Shown: positions 27,887 through 37,231, numbered from the stretch's first letter. The stretch is DNA of 64,000 nucleotides from Acinetobacter sp. TR3 (GCF_027105055.1 NZ_CP114264.1:3038001-3102000); one strand, 5' to 3'. Notes: generated by a model not told the origin, from the sequence alone. Numbers and translations are program-made.

Positions 27887-28730
27887 AGTCACTGTGTCTT
27901 CTGTCTGTAAATGCCTAGATGTCAGCACTTCAGGCTATTATGCCTGGCGAAAACGCCAGACCAATACAGCGCAGAAATACAATGATTTAAAAGTTGTATA
28001 TTGGCAGCATCATGCGCGCTTGGGTGCACCGTCATTGGTACATGACATGCGTGATTTAGGTTATCGCATGAGCGAACGTACCGTTGGAAGGATGCTAAAA
28101 AAGCTTGGTTTACGTAGTAGGATTGCACGTAAATACAAGCATACGACTGATTCAAACCATCGTTTGTCTACAGCATCAAATTTGTTGGATCGCCAATTTA
28201 CAGTTACTCAGCCTAATAAAGTTTGGACAACGGATATTACCTATATCCGAACTAAAGAAGGCTGGCTGTATTTATGTGTGATGCTAGATCTATTCAGCCG
28301 TCGTATTGTGGGTTGGCAAACCAGCCATCGAATAGACCGCCAATTGGTGTGTGATGCATTTAATTATGCAATGGCGCGTCAGGGTTATCCAACGGGTGTC
28401 ATGGTGCATTCGGATCAAGGTAGTCAGTACTGTAGTCGTGATTTTAGGGCGCTATTATTGACGAATAACTGTATTCAAAGCATGTCTAGACGAGGAAACT
28501 GTTGGGACAATGCAGTGACCGAAAGCTTCTTCCATACCCTGAAGGGGCATGTAGTACATGGCAGTGTATTTTCTACGAGAAAAGAGGCAAATGCTATCTT
28601 GTTTGAGTATATTGAAGTTTACTACAATCGAATCAGAAGGCATTCTGCAAATGGCTGGTTAAGTCCAGAAGCCTTTGAACAGAAATATTTCAAGAATTTA
28701 GAGGGATCGGTTGTCCACGATACTGTCTAG
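27843..28730 (+). CDS. IS3 family transposase OrfB (DDE integrase core)
   Basis: A 295-residue integrase with the retroviral DDE core. The first Asp is in VWTTDITYIRTKEGWLYL, the second in MVHSDQGSQYCSRDF, and the Glu follows in NCWDNAVTESFFHTLKG; the IS3 ending YNRIRRHSANGWLSPEAFE is present. Its frame is +1 (equally -2) relative to orfA, whereas IS3 elements normally fuse the two by a -1 shift. In the orfB frame a TGA at 27834-27836 closes it just upstream. Translation of OrfB or OrfAB therefore needs a different route or was lost by a 1-nt change. Confidence 0.9.
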   Translation: MPEKYTVIQDMDINEVTVSSVCKCLDVSTSGYYAWRKRQTNTAQKYNDLKVVYWQHHARLGAPSLVHDMRDLGYRMSERTVGRMLKKLGLRSRIARKYKHTTDSNHRLSTASNLLDRQFTVTQPNKVWTTDITYIRTKEGWLYLCVMLDLFSRRIVGWQTSHRIDRQLVCDAFNYAMARQGYPTGVMVHSDQGSQYCSRDFRALLLTNNCIQSMSRRGNCWDNAVTESFFHTLKGHVVHGSVFSTRKEANAILFEYIEVYYNRIRRHSANGWLSPEAFEQKYFKNLEGSVVHDTV

Positions 28731-29060
28731 GATCAATGATATTCCTAGAAGGATTGGATTAATTGCTTCATCTGGATCATTTCTAGAACTTTGATCAAAA
28801 CTTGAAGCATATTTAAATATCCGATCAGCCCCATGAACAAAGTGATTCCACATTTTATGTTCTAGTTCATTCCAATGCTCTAGACTTGATAAATCAAATT
28901 CCCCTACCCATTTCTCTATCACAAATAGAAAAGCTTCTTGAGCAACATCGCTTGCTTCACATTGTTTAGATGCCCTAGCGATCTTTTGCCATTCTTTATA
29001 ATGATCTAGTGAATAGATAAGCTCAAATAACTTATTTTGGTCTTTTGGCAACACAGACAA

Positions 29061-29392
29061 GACTCTATTTTAATATGTTTCGTAGGCTAACAATCGCAAA
29101 TTTAAATTTGATGACTAGATTCTCATCTTAATGAGCAAAATACTTACCAATCTAGCCCTCCAGAGGGTAACAAGTGAACAGAAAGTATTTTGGCTCTTAT
29201 CGCAAGGAGTATGAATTATTTAATAAAACAGCATCTAAAGAAAAACCTACTCATCGTCAAAGGCACAAATCACTACGATTTATATAATTAAAGAAGAATA
29301 TGTGAATCAGGCTTTAAGGGAACTTATTTCTTTCCTAAAAAATATATCTAAACATAGACAAAATAGGGGCTTGTCGATTAAACATCCTATTT
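29061..29392. other. Gap between the split gene and the diguanylate cyclase gene
   Basis: A 332-bp region. Its only candidate gene is the 37-codon plus-strand frame at 29174-29287. It should also contain the promoter of the leftward sigma-like gene. Confidence 0.4.
29174..29287 (+). CDS. Possible small basic protein, 37 residues
   Basis: A GTG start preceded by GAGGGTAAC at a suitable distance opens a 37-codon frame with a high content of Lys, Arg, His and Tyr (KYFGSYRKEYELF; HRQRHKSLRF). Nothing is known of such a product. Without conservation data it may be chance. Confidence 0.3.
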   Translation: MNRKYFGSYRKEYELFNKTASKEKPTHRQRHKSLRFI

Positions 29393-31120
29393 CTAACTCT
29401 CTACAATATTCTTCCCTTTAGCTTTAGCCCTTAACATTGACTGATCTGCTTTTTCTAGCAGCTCTAACCAGCTCTCCGCCCCAATCGCCACACCAATACT
29501 GACCGAAACCTGAATCAACTCACCGACACTAGAAATAATAATATTCTGTTTTAATATGCCTGAACGAATACTTTCAGCAATCGCTTTTGCTGCTTTCATT
29601 TCAATACTTTCGATCACGACTAAAAACTCATCACCACCATAACGAACGATTAAATCGGAAGCTCGCACATTATGCTTGAGTTGGTCTGCAATCATGGTAA
29701 TCACCTGATCACCCGCAATATGCCCATATTGATCATTCACAAATTTAAAATTATCAATATCAATCACAATGACACAGGTTTCTGATAGACCCTCAGGCTT
29801 TGACTCTAAAACATTGATATATTCTTCCAAAGCCAAACGATTTGCGACACCCGTTAATATATCTGAGTTCGCAACTTTCTTAAGCTGTGACTCCATCATG
29901 TCACGTTGTTTCAAAATACTTTTTAATCTTTCTATCGCTTCAAATAAAGAAAAGAATTCCTGCCGAGACTGCTTACCAGTAAAAGGTTCAGTTGGACTAT
30001 TTGATAAGCTCAGAATCATATTTCTTGCTCTAATTAAAGGCTGAAATACACGTCTCTTGGCATAGCTCATAGTGAAAATTGCTGTAAGCAATGAAACAAT
30101 CGAAATACCAAAGTTAAAAATAAACTGTTGCTGAGCTTCTTGATTCTGCTGCTTAACGATTTCATAGCTATAATCTAAAATATAGTTCTGTAAATCCATC
30201 ACCGTGGTAAATTTATCAACCATCAGCTCGGTCAGTTGCGTCCCTGTTAAAAAATACGGTTCAGCATTTTCACTTTGATCAAGTAATTTAGAAATTAAAG
30301 GTAACCCTTGCTCTAAGAACTCCGTTTTTACGCGTTCATGCAAAAGTTTATATTTTAGTGTTTTGGTCTGTTCAGGTTGAATCGTATCAACCAACGACCA
30401 AAGATATTCTGCCTGATGCTGAGTCTGTAAAGAACGTGCTCTATTTGCACCAGAAATCGGTTCAGCAAAAGTGATTGGAGCCATAATGTTAGATGCAATA
30501 CGCCCAGCCTGATCTCGCATATCTGTTAGGATGAGAATAGAAGTAAAATAATTCGACATGTCGCTATCTTTACTTTCTAATTGCGTCATTAATAACTTTA
30601 AACAAAGCCTATTCTCATCCCACACAGAGAAAAGCGCTAAAATTGCATGATCCAGTTGTTGAGAACTTCTTTGTGAATACGGTGTTTCAATATAAACATC
30701 AACAACACGACGTGCCTGCGCTAATTTCACTTTGAGATCAGTCTGCAAATGTCCTGCAATAGATTGAAAACCATTCTGCTTTAATACTGAAATGGTTTGA
30801 TTAATCTGAGTATCTACAGCCTGTCGATGACGTTGCAACTTTTCTTTATTTATAAATAACTCATTCGGTTGACTCGACATTGCCTGATTAGATGGTGCTC
30901 TTTCTTTAGAAATTTGATTTGCCGTTTGCACCAAAGCCCGTAGACTCGTAATTTCGATGAGAACTTGTTTTGTTTTGACGTATTCTTGATAACTATGAAC
31001 AATGAGAGGAATGGAAATATATAAAAAAGAGAAAATAATGATGACCATACAGAAAAATAGACGAAGGCTTGTATGTCCTGAACGTAATTGCGTATGTTTT
31101 TGACTACGCTCCATGAACAT
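29393..31120 (-). CDS. Membrane-bound diguanylate cyclase (GGDEF)
   Basis: A 575-residue protein. One membrane helix lies near residues 22-42 (LFFCMVIIIFSFLYISIPLIV) and another near 335-355; the 290 residues between form a helical periplasmic sensor. A HAMP-like linker follows, then a C-terminal GGDEF domain with the intact active site RYGGDEF and, exactly five residues before it, the RASD product-inhibition site. It should make c-di-GMP in response to an unknown outside signal. No EAL domain. Single gene. Confidence 0.92.
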   Translation of the reverse strand: MFMERSQKHTQLRSGHTSLRLFFCMVIIIFSFLYISIPLIVHSYQEYVKTKQVLIEITSLRALVQTANQISKERAPSNQAMSSQPNELFINKEKLQRHRQAVDTQINQTISVLKQNGFQSIAGHLQTDLKVKLAQARRVVDVYIETPYSQRSSQQLDHAILALFSVWDENRLCLKLLMTQLESKDSDMSNYFTSILILTDMRDQAGRIASNIMAPITFAEPISGANRARSLQTQHQAEYLWSLVDTIQPEQTKTLKYKLLHERVKTEFLEQGLPLISKLLDQSENAEPYFLTGTQLTELMVDKFTTVMDLQNYILDYSYEIVKQQNQEAQQQFIFNFGISIVSLLTAIFTMSYAKRRVFQPLIRARNMILSLSNSPTEPFTGKQSRQEFFSLFEAIERLKSILKQRDMMESQLKKVANSDILTGVANRLALEEYINVLESKPEGLSETCVIVIDIDNFKFVNDQYGHIAGDQVITMIADQLKHNVRASDLIVRYGGDEFLVVIESIEMKAAKAIAESIRSGILKQNIIISSVGELIQVSVSIGVAIGAESWLELLEKADQSMLRAKAKGKNIVES

Positions 31121-32177
31121 ATCCTGCTATTCTCAAAAAGCCATCCTGATTGATTTTTAAATAACGCTAATTTTACCTGAATTTTAAATCTAACTGTCAT
31201 AATTCAAGGTACTTTTTCATTTAAATAAAGTATAAATTTAAAATACTTTTCAATTAAGCTGTGATTTTTAATCTAATCTATTGTTTTAATAAAGTTAATA
31301 TTAAAATCCATTTAATTCAATTATTACTTATTTGATAAAAATATAAGAGAAAAATTTGTTTCATAATTTTAAAAATAATTAAGATCTTCTTTTTAAGCTA
31401 AATAGATTTGAATTTTAATCAAAAAATAAAATAATAAATTTTAATGATTGATTAAAAAAATATTTTTAAATGTTTAGAATTTAAATCACCTTATGGTTGT
31501 AAATAGAATAAATCTTTGTCACAAATTTCTATGTTATTGAAAGGTCATATTTAAAAAAAATGGATAAAGAAAGGGGCAAAAAAAAGCTCAACCTTGGGGA
31601 AAGTCGAGCTAGTAAAACACAATATATTGAGAAAATGTTACGAGATACTTAAATGCAAATTAAATAGCTCTTGTTTGATATTATGTGAATTGCATCTCAA
31701 AATGTAAAGTAAATTAAATAGATTGTTTTTAATATTTTAATCGTTTTTTCAAATCAAATAATAATCCCTGAGTACATATTAATCTCGTTATTTATTCTCA
31801 GAGAATATTACTACAATAATATCTCATACCACAACACAAAAGAGACTTTAATCACATTTTTGTAGGTGAATTATTACAGTTTTGCGACACCATTGACAGT
31901 AAAAAACGATTAAATTGATTGGATTAAACAATCAAAAACCAGTGATTCGAACACCCTAAATTGTGGCTGTTGAATCAGAAAAACAGATTTATCTATTTGT
32001 TTGATATTCATTTTATGAAAGTTTGACATTTTAAAAAACATTTGTGCATTTTTTAACCAAAACTTATTTGTTGACTGATCACCTGTCGGAACGGCTAATT
32101 TATTACATTGACTTCATATTTTGTTACAATAGAATGAAATCCAACTTTACTCCTTACTGTAAAAGCTGGAAATTATT
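31121..32177. other. Long AT-rich non-coding region before the porin gene
   Basis: About 1.06 kb of very AT-rich DNA without a credible gene. It carries the diguanylate cyclase promoter on the left and the porin promoter on the right; a candidate extended -10 (TGTTACAAT) lies at about 32122-32130. A GCTC...GAGC hairpin lies around 31589-31611. No tRNA, IS end or recognised RNA. Confidence 0.5.
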
Positions 32178-33047
32178 ATGAAAAAACTCGGTTTAGCCAC
32201 TGCTTTATTATTAGCCATGACCGGTGCTCAAGCTTACCAATTCGAAATCCAAGGTCAGTCTGAAGCTATAGACTCTAATAATGAAGGCAGAGATTTTAAT
32301 CATTACACTGTTGGTGGACAAGCAACTTACTACTTCAAAAATGTAGATGCATCTAAAGGTCCTTTAGCAGAAGCAGCTTTTGTTAACCAAGCATCAAATA
32401 TAGCTCTTGGATATAACTTTGCTAATCTTGATGATACTAAATCTCAAAATGTAGGTGTTAAAGCTGAAGCCTATGTACCTACACCTTACGCTCCTGCGTA
32501 TACAAGCTTAAGCTATAGCGCTACTGATAATGACGGCAAATATGGCAAAAATGATGATCGTGGTCAACGTTGGGCTGTTGAATTTGGTTCTGTAATCGCT
32601 CCAAACTTCCTCGTAGCGGTAGGTTATACAAATGTTGTAGAACAAACCTCTTATGATACTTTCAAAATCTTAAACAGCGGTTTTGCTAAAGCATTTAATG
32701 AAACAGCAACTATCGCTGACAAGCAAGATGCAATTACTGCACGTACTAAATACGTTGGTGCAATCGATGGCACGCCTATGTCGATTGGTTTCGAAACAGG
32801 TATCGTTTACGGTGAAGACACTGCATACGAGTTAAAAACTGATTTGTACCTAAACTCTAAACTTAGCACAGGTGTTTCATACGCTAAATCAAGTTTTGCA
32901 GATACACCTGATTCAGCTTGGGGCGTTAATGTAAACTACTTCATTACCCCAGCTGTTGCTGTAGGTGCAAGCTATTTAAATGCTAATGCTGTAGGTACTG
33001 ATGCAGATATGCAAACTGTTGGCTTAAACGCTAAAGTACGCTTCTAA
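32178..33047 (+). CDS. omp33-36: Omp33-36 family outer-membrane porin
   Basis: A 289-residue beta-barrel protein with a signal peptide (MKKLGLATALLLAMTGAQA, cut before YQFEIQG). It alternates hydrophobic/polar strands and ends with a C-terminal Phe (NAKVRF), the outer-membrane insertion signal. The segment KNVDASKGPLAEAAFVNQASNI is the family hallmark I recall from A. baumannii Omp33-36, a water channel linked to carbapenem resistance and cytotoxicity. The strain's loops differ. GGAA 9 nt before the ATG supports the start. Confidence 0.87.
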   Translation: MKKLGLATALLLAMTGAQAYQFEIQGQSEAIDSNNEGRDFNHYTVGGQATYYFKNVDASKGPLAEAAFVNQASNIALGYNFANLDDTKSQNVGVKAEAYVPTPYAPAYTSLSYSATDNDGKYGKNDDRGQRWAVEFGSVIAPNFLVAVGYTNVVEQTSYDTFKILNSGFAKAFNETATIADKQDAITARTKYVGAIDGTPMSIGFETGIVYGEDTAYELKTDLYLNSKLSTGVSYAKSSFADTPDSAWGVNVNYFITPAVAVGASYLNANAVGTDADMQTVGLNAKVRF

Positions 33048-33083
33048 TACAGGCATAGATGTTCTAATTGAGCATCTATGCAT

Positions 33084-33115
33084 AAAAAAACCAGTTCATA
33101 TGAACTGGTTTTTTT
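33084..33115. terminator. Terminator after the porin gene
   Basis: A perfect palindrome, AAAAAAACCAGTTCATATGA with its mirror ACTGGTTTTTTT, 36 bp after the stop codon. An extra CATAGATG/CATCTATG stem (33054-33080) precedes it and may stabilise the mRNA end. Confidence 0.88.
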
Positions 33116-33163
33116 ATTGTCTTTAAACATTTGAATAAACAAATGGCTTATTCAACTTGCTAA

Positions 33164-33814
33164 TTACATCTTTTTATCTTCAATATTTAATGCACTAATT
33201 GCTAAAACTGCCTGCGTACGATTTTGTACACCTAGCTTACGGAAAATAGCAGTGACATGCGCTTTGATCGTGGCTTCTGATACATCTAACTCATAAGCAA
33301 TTTGTTTATTGAGCAGACCTTCTGCCACCATCATCAATACACGGAACTGTTGAGGTGTAAGCGATTGCAGGCGTTCTGCCAACGCCGTTTCATCCGCAGC
33401 TCTTGGATCGAAACCATGATGCATGGGTAAATTCGGTGGTAGCCAAATTTCACCCTCTAAGACATGTTTAATTGCCTCGCCGATATGACTTGGATGTGAT
33501 GATTTCGGGATATAACCCATTGCACCATGTGCAATTGCACGTTGAATAATCGACACTTCTTCATGTGCTGATACAACAATGATTGGAATCGCTGGGTATT
33601 GTGCTCGTACGTATACCAAGGCAGAAAAACCAGATGCGCCGGGTAAATTCAGATCAAGTAATACGAGATCAGGTTCTGCACCATGCTCTAAGCGCTCATA
33701 GAATTCATCGACATCCGCAGTTTCCTGAATCTGTGCTTGAGGAAGACTATATCGAACCGCTTGAATTAAAGCATGTCTAAATAAAGGGTGGTCGTCTACA
33801 ATTAAAATATTCAT
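33164..33814 (-). CDS. NarL/FixJ-type response regulator, ErdR-like
   Basis: A 216-residue two-component regulator. The receiver domain has the acidic pair DD at 7-8 and phospho-acceptor Asp54 in LVLLDLNLPG, with the Lys of YIPKSS. The C-terminal LuxR HTH is LTPQQFRVLMMVAEGLLNKQ and onward. It has no sensor kinase beside it. Sequence style and distance to acs recall ErdR/AgmR of Pseudomonas, which drives acs and alcohol-oxidation genes; that role is inferred. Confidence 0.88.
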   Translation of the reverse strand: MNILIVDDHPLFRHALIQAVRYSLPQAQIQETADVDEFYERLEHGAEPDLVLLDLNLPGASGFSALVYVRAQYPAIPIIVVSAHEEVSIIQRAIAHGAMGYIPKSSHPSHIGEAIKHVLEGEIWLPPNLPMHHGFDPRAADETALAERLQSLTPQQFRVLMMVAEGLLNKQIAYELDVSEATIKAHVTAIFRKLGVQNRTQAVLAISALNIEDKKM

Positions 33815-34165
33815 AAGCGCTGAGCTGTCTGCGAGTACGTCACTGTACGGTGTTTATTCAAATTTAATCTATCTTAGCCTATTTTTTAAATGAACTGTTG
33901 GTTAGACATCAAAACTTGTTTATTTCATCATAAATGCAAAACAATACAAATATTGATATAACTCACAAAACATAGACTAATCAATAACTACTATACAGAA
34001 ATAACCAATAGAAACAGAGTATTAAATTCATTTAATTTTTTCTACTGAGTCCTTTATAGGTATATATACAAAACAGATAAGCTTGCAGCATTTCCTTATT
34101 TTACAACTTGGCATGCGGTGTAGATAAATAAATAGCAATTCGAAATGATCTTTTAGGCCGCTATT
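33815..34165. other. Divergent promoter region between the response regulator and msuE
   Basis: A 351-bp AT-rich gap. TTGGCATG at 34108-34115 matches the -24 half of a sigma-54 promoter at a good distance from msuE, but the required GC of the -12 half is not at the right spacing, so the call is weak. No RNA gene seen. Confidence 0.35.
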
Positions 34166-34906
34166 ATGTCCAATCACAATACTCTCTCTACTCCTCTTAA
34201 TATTGTTGCAGTATCTGGTGGTTTAAACAGCCCATCAAAAACAGAAAGCTTAGTTCAGGCGATTCTTGATGAACTTTCAGAAGCAATTAATATTAAAGTA
34301 CATTTCGTCAAGCTGAGTGAAATTGGGCCTTTACTGGGTGGTGCGATTTATCGTAATCAGCTGCCACAACGGGTACAAGATGATTTGGCTGCGGTTGAAG
34401 CGGCAGATGCATTAATTGTTGGAACACCTGTTTATCGTGCTTCATTTACAGGCTTATTTAAGCATTTCTTCGACTTTGTTGAGCAAACAGCTCTGGTTGA
34501 TGTACCCGTTTTACTGGCAGCCTCAGGTGGCAGTGATCGTCATGCTTTGGTTCTAGAACATCAATTACGCCCACTATTTAGCTTCTTCCAAGCACAAACC
34601 TTGCCTATTGGCGTCTATGCCACCGATCGTGATTTTACGCCTGAGTATACGGTTAAAAGTGAGCAATTGTCTGATCGCGTGACCTTAGCTGTGGCACGTG
34701 CTTTACCGATTTTGGAATGGGCACCTGCCAAAGGCCAGCGTGCTGCGGCAATTAAAACAAAAACTGAACAAGCGAATCAGAATCTCGGCATTAACAAACA
34801 GATTGAACAGGCAGAAGTGCTCCCATCGGCGGCTGTGCCCGATTTAGATGCAGCTGAATCTCGCTTACACCCGAAGTCAGCCAAGAATTTAACCCACGTC
34901 GCATAA
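34166..34906 (+). CDS. msuE: NAD(P)H-dependent FMN reductase MsuE
   Basis: A 246-residue flavodoxin-like reductase. FMN-binding loops are VSGGLNSPSKTESLV at the N-terminus and GTPVYRASFTGLFKHFFDFV in the middle. It supplies reduced FMN to monooxygenases that release sulfite from sulfonates and sulfones. It lies 27 nt before sfnG on the same strand, the expected partner. Confidence 0.9.
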   Translation: MSNHNTLSTPLNIVAVSGGLNSPSKTESLVQAILDELSEAINIKVHFVKLSEIGPLLGGAIYRNQLPQRVQDDLAAVEAADALIVGTPVYRASFTGLFKHFFDFVEQTALVDVPVLLAASGGSDRHALVLEHQLRPLFSFFQAQTLPIGVYATDRDFTPEYTVKSEQLSDRVTLAVARALPILEWAPAKGQRAAAIKTKTEQANQNLGINKQIEQAEVLPSAAVPDLDAAESRLHPKSAKNLTHVA

Positions 34907-34933
34907 ACCATATCTGTTATGGAGGATACAACG

Positions 34934-36040
34934 ATGACAATAACAACATCTGCAATTAAATTTGCCTACTGGGTTCCCAATGTAAGTGGTGGTCTCGTTG
35001 TCAGCGATATCGAACAACGTACCGACTGGAGCTATGACTATAACGTACGACTGGCACAAACCGCAGAACGCAACGGCTTCGAATATGCACTCACCCAAAT
35101 CCGTTTTACCGCAGGCTATGGTGCAGAAAACCAACATGAATCAGTCAGTTTTAGCCATGCCCTCTTGGCTAAAACTGAAAAACTAAAGGTGATTGCAGCC
35201 ATTCTACCTGGTCCTTGGAAACCTGTGCTTGCGGCCAAACAGCTGGCAACCATTGACTACCTCACCCAAGGGCGTATTGCGATTAATGTGGTCAGTGGCT
35301 GGTTCCGTGGCGAATTTGATGCGATTGGCGAACCTTGGCTTGAACACGATGAACGTTATGTTCGTTCAGAAGAATTTATTCGTACTCTCAAAGGCATCTG
35401 GACCACTGACAATTACAGCTTTGGCGGCAAATATTATCAATTCCAGAATTACACGCTTAAACCAAAACCTTTGCAAAAACCTTACATCGAAGTGTTTCAA
35501 GGCGGCAGTTCTCGTGCCGCACGTGATATGGCTGCACGTGTATCAGATTGGTATTTTACCAATGGTAATAGTGTCGAAGAAATTAAAAAACAAGTCGATG
35601 ATGTTCGCAGTAAAGCCAGACTGGTCAATCGACAGGTCAAAATTGGCGTGAATGCCTTTATTATCGCCCGTGATACTGAGGAAGAAGCCAAAACCGTATT
35701 GAATGACATCATTGCACAAGCCAATGTCGAAGCCGTGAATGCCTTCGGTGATGCGACCCGTGAAGCAGGTGCAGCCGCCCCTGAGCGTGCGGGTAATTGG
35801 GCAACATCCACCTTTGATGATCTGGTTCAATATAACGATGGTTTTAAAACCAATCTGATCGGTACACCACAGCAAATTGCAGAACGGATTGTGGACTTAA
35901 AAAATGTAGGCGTTGATCTTGTTTTATCAGGCTTTCTTCACTTTATTGAGGAAGTTGAATATTTTGGAGAAAAAGTTCTACCGCTGGTTCGTCAGCTTGA
36001 ACAACAACAGGAAATTCAATTGGAGGCAAAATCAGCATAA
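34934..36040 (+). CDS. sfnG: Dimethyl sulfone monooxygenase SfnG
   Basis: A luciferase-like FMNH2-dependent monooxygenase (368 residues) that converts dimethyl sulfone to methanesulfinate. It has the family pattern FAYWVPNVSGGLVVSDIEQR, then GRIAINVVSGWFRGEF and PYIEVFQGGSSRAARDMAAR. GGAGGA seven nt before the ATG at 34934 fixes the start; an ATG at 34919 within the same frame lacks such a site. Together with msuE it lets the cell use dimethyl sulfone as a sulfur source; ssuD/msuD-type enzymes are not in the window. Confidence 0.92.
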   Translation: MTITTSAIKFAYWVPNVSGGLVVSDIEQRTDWSYDYNVRLAQTAERNGFEYALTQIRFTAGYGAENQHESVSFSHALLAKTEKLKVIAAILPGPWKPVLAAKQLATIDYLTQGRIAINVVSGWFRGEFDAIGEPWLEHDERYVRSEEFIRTLKGIWTTDNYSFGGKYYQFQNYTLKPKPLQKPYIEVFQGGSSRAARDMAARVSDWYFTNGNSVEEIKKQVDDVRSKARLVNRQVKIGVNAFIIARDTEEEAKTVLNDIIAQANVEAVNAFGDATREAGAAAPERAGNWATSTFDDLVQYNDGFKTNLIGTPQQIAERIVDLKNVGVDLVLSGFLHFIEEVEYFGEKVLPLVRQLEQQQEIQLEAKSA

Positions 36041-36085
36041 GCTTGGGATTAGATAAGAAGAAAAATAAAAGCGATTGAATATTTC

Positions 36086-36112
36086 TCCCCAAGACTCGGC
36101 TTGGGGATTTTT
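36086..36112 (+). terminator. Terminator of msuE-sfnG
   Basis: TCCCCAAG/CTTGGGGA stem with a 6-nt loop and a following T tract. Confidence 0.85.
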
Positions 36113-36115
36113 AAT

Positions 36116-36529
36116 TTAAGCAGTCTCAATTTCCCGCATGACCGTTTCAACCGAATATCGGCACCACTGCGACAGTTGCTCAATAAACTCATTTAATTGT
36201 GATGGATTAAAATGGCTAACGATCATATAGCAGGCATTGCCGAGAATTTTAAAACACTCATCCACCTGCTCGTATTGTTTAACCAGTAATTCAACTTCGA
36301 CAAACGCTTGCTGATCATTCATAAACAATTGAATAAACTGCTTATGTTCGTAGTTGATCGCAACGGTGTAATTTTTGATGATTCCTGCATCCATTAACTG
36401 TGCAATACGAGCGCCAACAGCTTGCCCAGTACGATGCACTCGCTGTCCTATTTCTTTATGGCTTAAACGCGAATCTTGTTTCAGCAATTCAATAATTTTT
36501 AGATCAATCGGATCAAGTTCAATATTCAT
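36116..36529 (-). CDS. Lrp/AsnC family regulator
   Basis: A 137-residue protein with an N-terminal HTH (ELDPIDLKIIELLKQDSRLSH, EIGQRVHRTGQAVGARI) and a ligand-binding RAM domain. It is divergent from the isochorismatase-like gene, with about 100 bp between them, and is the likely regulator of that gene. Ligand unknown. Confidence 0.87.
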   Translation of the reverse strand: MNIELDPIDLKIIELLKQDSRLSHKEIGQRVHRTGQAVGARIAQLMDAGIIKNYTVAINYEHKQFIQLFMNDQQAFVEVELLVKQYEQVDECFKILGNACYMIVSHFNPSQLNEFIEQLSQWCRYSVETVMREIETA

Positions 36530-36630
36530 TTTTCATTACGAAAGAAAACCAGCAACAATGCTTTCATCTGAATATAGCTGATTTCTCAATTTCACCCTAC
36601 TCTTGTTTTATCTTAACGCTGGAAGAAAAA

Positions 36631-37176
36631 ATGATGAAACAAGCCTTACTGATTATTGATGTCCAAAACGATTATTTTAAAAATGGCAAAATGGAATTGG
36701 TTAATCCAGACCTTGCTCTGGCGAAAACCAATCTATTAGAAGATCATTTTATTCAAAACAATTTACCCATTATTTACATTCAACACATAAACCCTGCCTC
36801 TGCCAGTTTCTTTCAAGAAAATACTGTGGGTGTTGCATTACATCCACAACTTAAAGTCACAGATCGCTCACTGATTGTTGAAAAACATTTTCCCAATAGC
36901 TTTCTGGAAACCAATCTTCAGGCGTTGTTACAGCAGCATCAAGTTGAGCAGTTAGTGATAACTGGCATGATGACCCATGTCTGTATTGATTCAGGTACAC
37001 GTGCAGCGAAAGAACTTGGCTACCAACCGATTGTGATCGCCGACGCGACTGCAACCCGTGATCTTGAACATGATGCTAAGATCGCCAAAGCAGCCGATGT
37101 ACAAACAGCATTTTTATCTGCACTCAGTTTCTTTGCCACGGTACAAAACACTGCTGATTTTTTAGCACAGAATTAA
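36631..37176 (+). CDS. Isochorismatase-like cysteine hydrolase
   Basis: A 181-residue protein of the isochorismatase-hydrolase fold. The catalytic triad can be placed: Asp in LIIDVQNDYF, Lys in IVEKHFPNSF and Cys in MMTHVCIDSGTRAAKEL. Members include nicotinamidase-like and biuret/peroxyureido amidases; the actual substrate is not evident. A GGAAG lies before the tandem ATGATG start. Confidence 0.88.
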   Translation: MMKQALLIIDVQNDYFKNGKMELVNPDLALAKTNLLEDHFIQNNLPIIYIQHINPASASFFQENTVGVALHPQLKVTDRSLIVEKHFPNSFLETNLQALLQQHQVEQLVITGMMTHVCIDSGTRAAKELGYQPIVIADATATRDLEHDAKIAKAADVQTAFLSALSFFATVQNTADFLAQN

Positions 37177-37186
37177 ATCATGCAGA

Positions 37187-37216
37187 AAAAAGAGCGTTGA
37201 ATCGAACGCTCTTTTT
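37187..37216. terminator. Bidirectional terminator between the hydrolase gene and acs
   Basis: AAAAAGAGCGTT (37187-37198) pairs with AACGCTCTTTTT (37205-37216). Confidence 0.85.
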
Positions 37217-37231
37217 AAATTTGAATTAGAT

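Larger units (their letters stand above)
27499..28735 (+). mobile_element. IS3-family insertion sequence, 1237 bp
   Basis: Ends are TGATCCTAG... on the left and ...CTAGGATCA on the right. About 38 bp of each end form an imperfect inverted repeat (GATCCTAG, TGGACA and TCCCTCTAAA are shared blocks). A direct repeat ATG at 27496-27498 and 28736-28738 is the 3-bp target duplication usual for IS3. It carries orfA and orfB in plus orientation, both full length. Confidence 0.92.
27107..29060 (-). pseudogene. Sigma-factor-like gene split by an IS3 element
   Basis: Two minus-strand fragments, 28736-29060 (5' part) and 27107-27498 (3' part), flank the IS. Removing the IS and one copy of the ATG duplication joins them in frame as ...NPILLGIS-SPVSTEPLQRML... 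and gives 237 codons. The 5' part has ASDVAQEAFLFVIEKWVGEF, which resembles region 2.2 of sigma-70 factors. The 3' part has NIAAYLKMSYSWLRRCLKRA, which could be the DNA-contact helix of region 4. The sigma assignment is a motif-level inference; otherwise the family is not recognised. As it stands the product is destroyed: the 5' fragment runs a few codons into the IS and stops. Confidence 0.75.

Noticed and set aside
31589-31611. Small RNA at the GCTC/GAGC hairpin
   Set aside because: Short stem, no clear promoter and no T tract after it.
34108-34124. Sigma-54 promoter before msuE (TTGGCATG)
   Set aside because: The -24 half is good but the -12 GC is not at the needed spacing. sfn genes in Pseudomonas are sigma-54 dependent, so the idea is not excluded.
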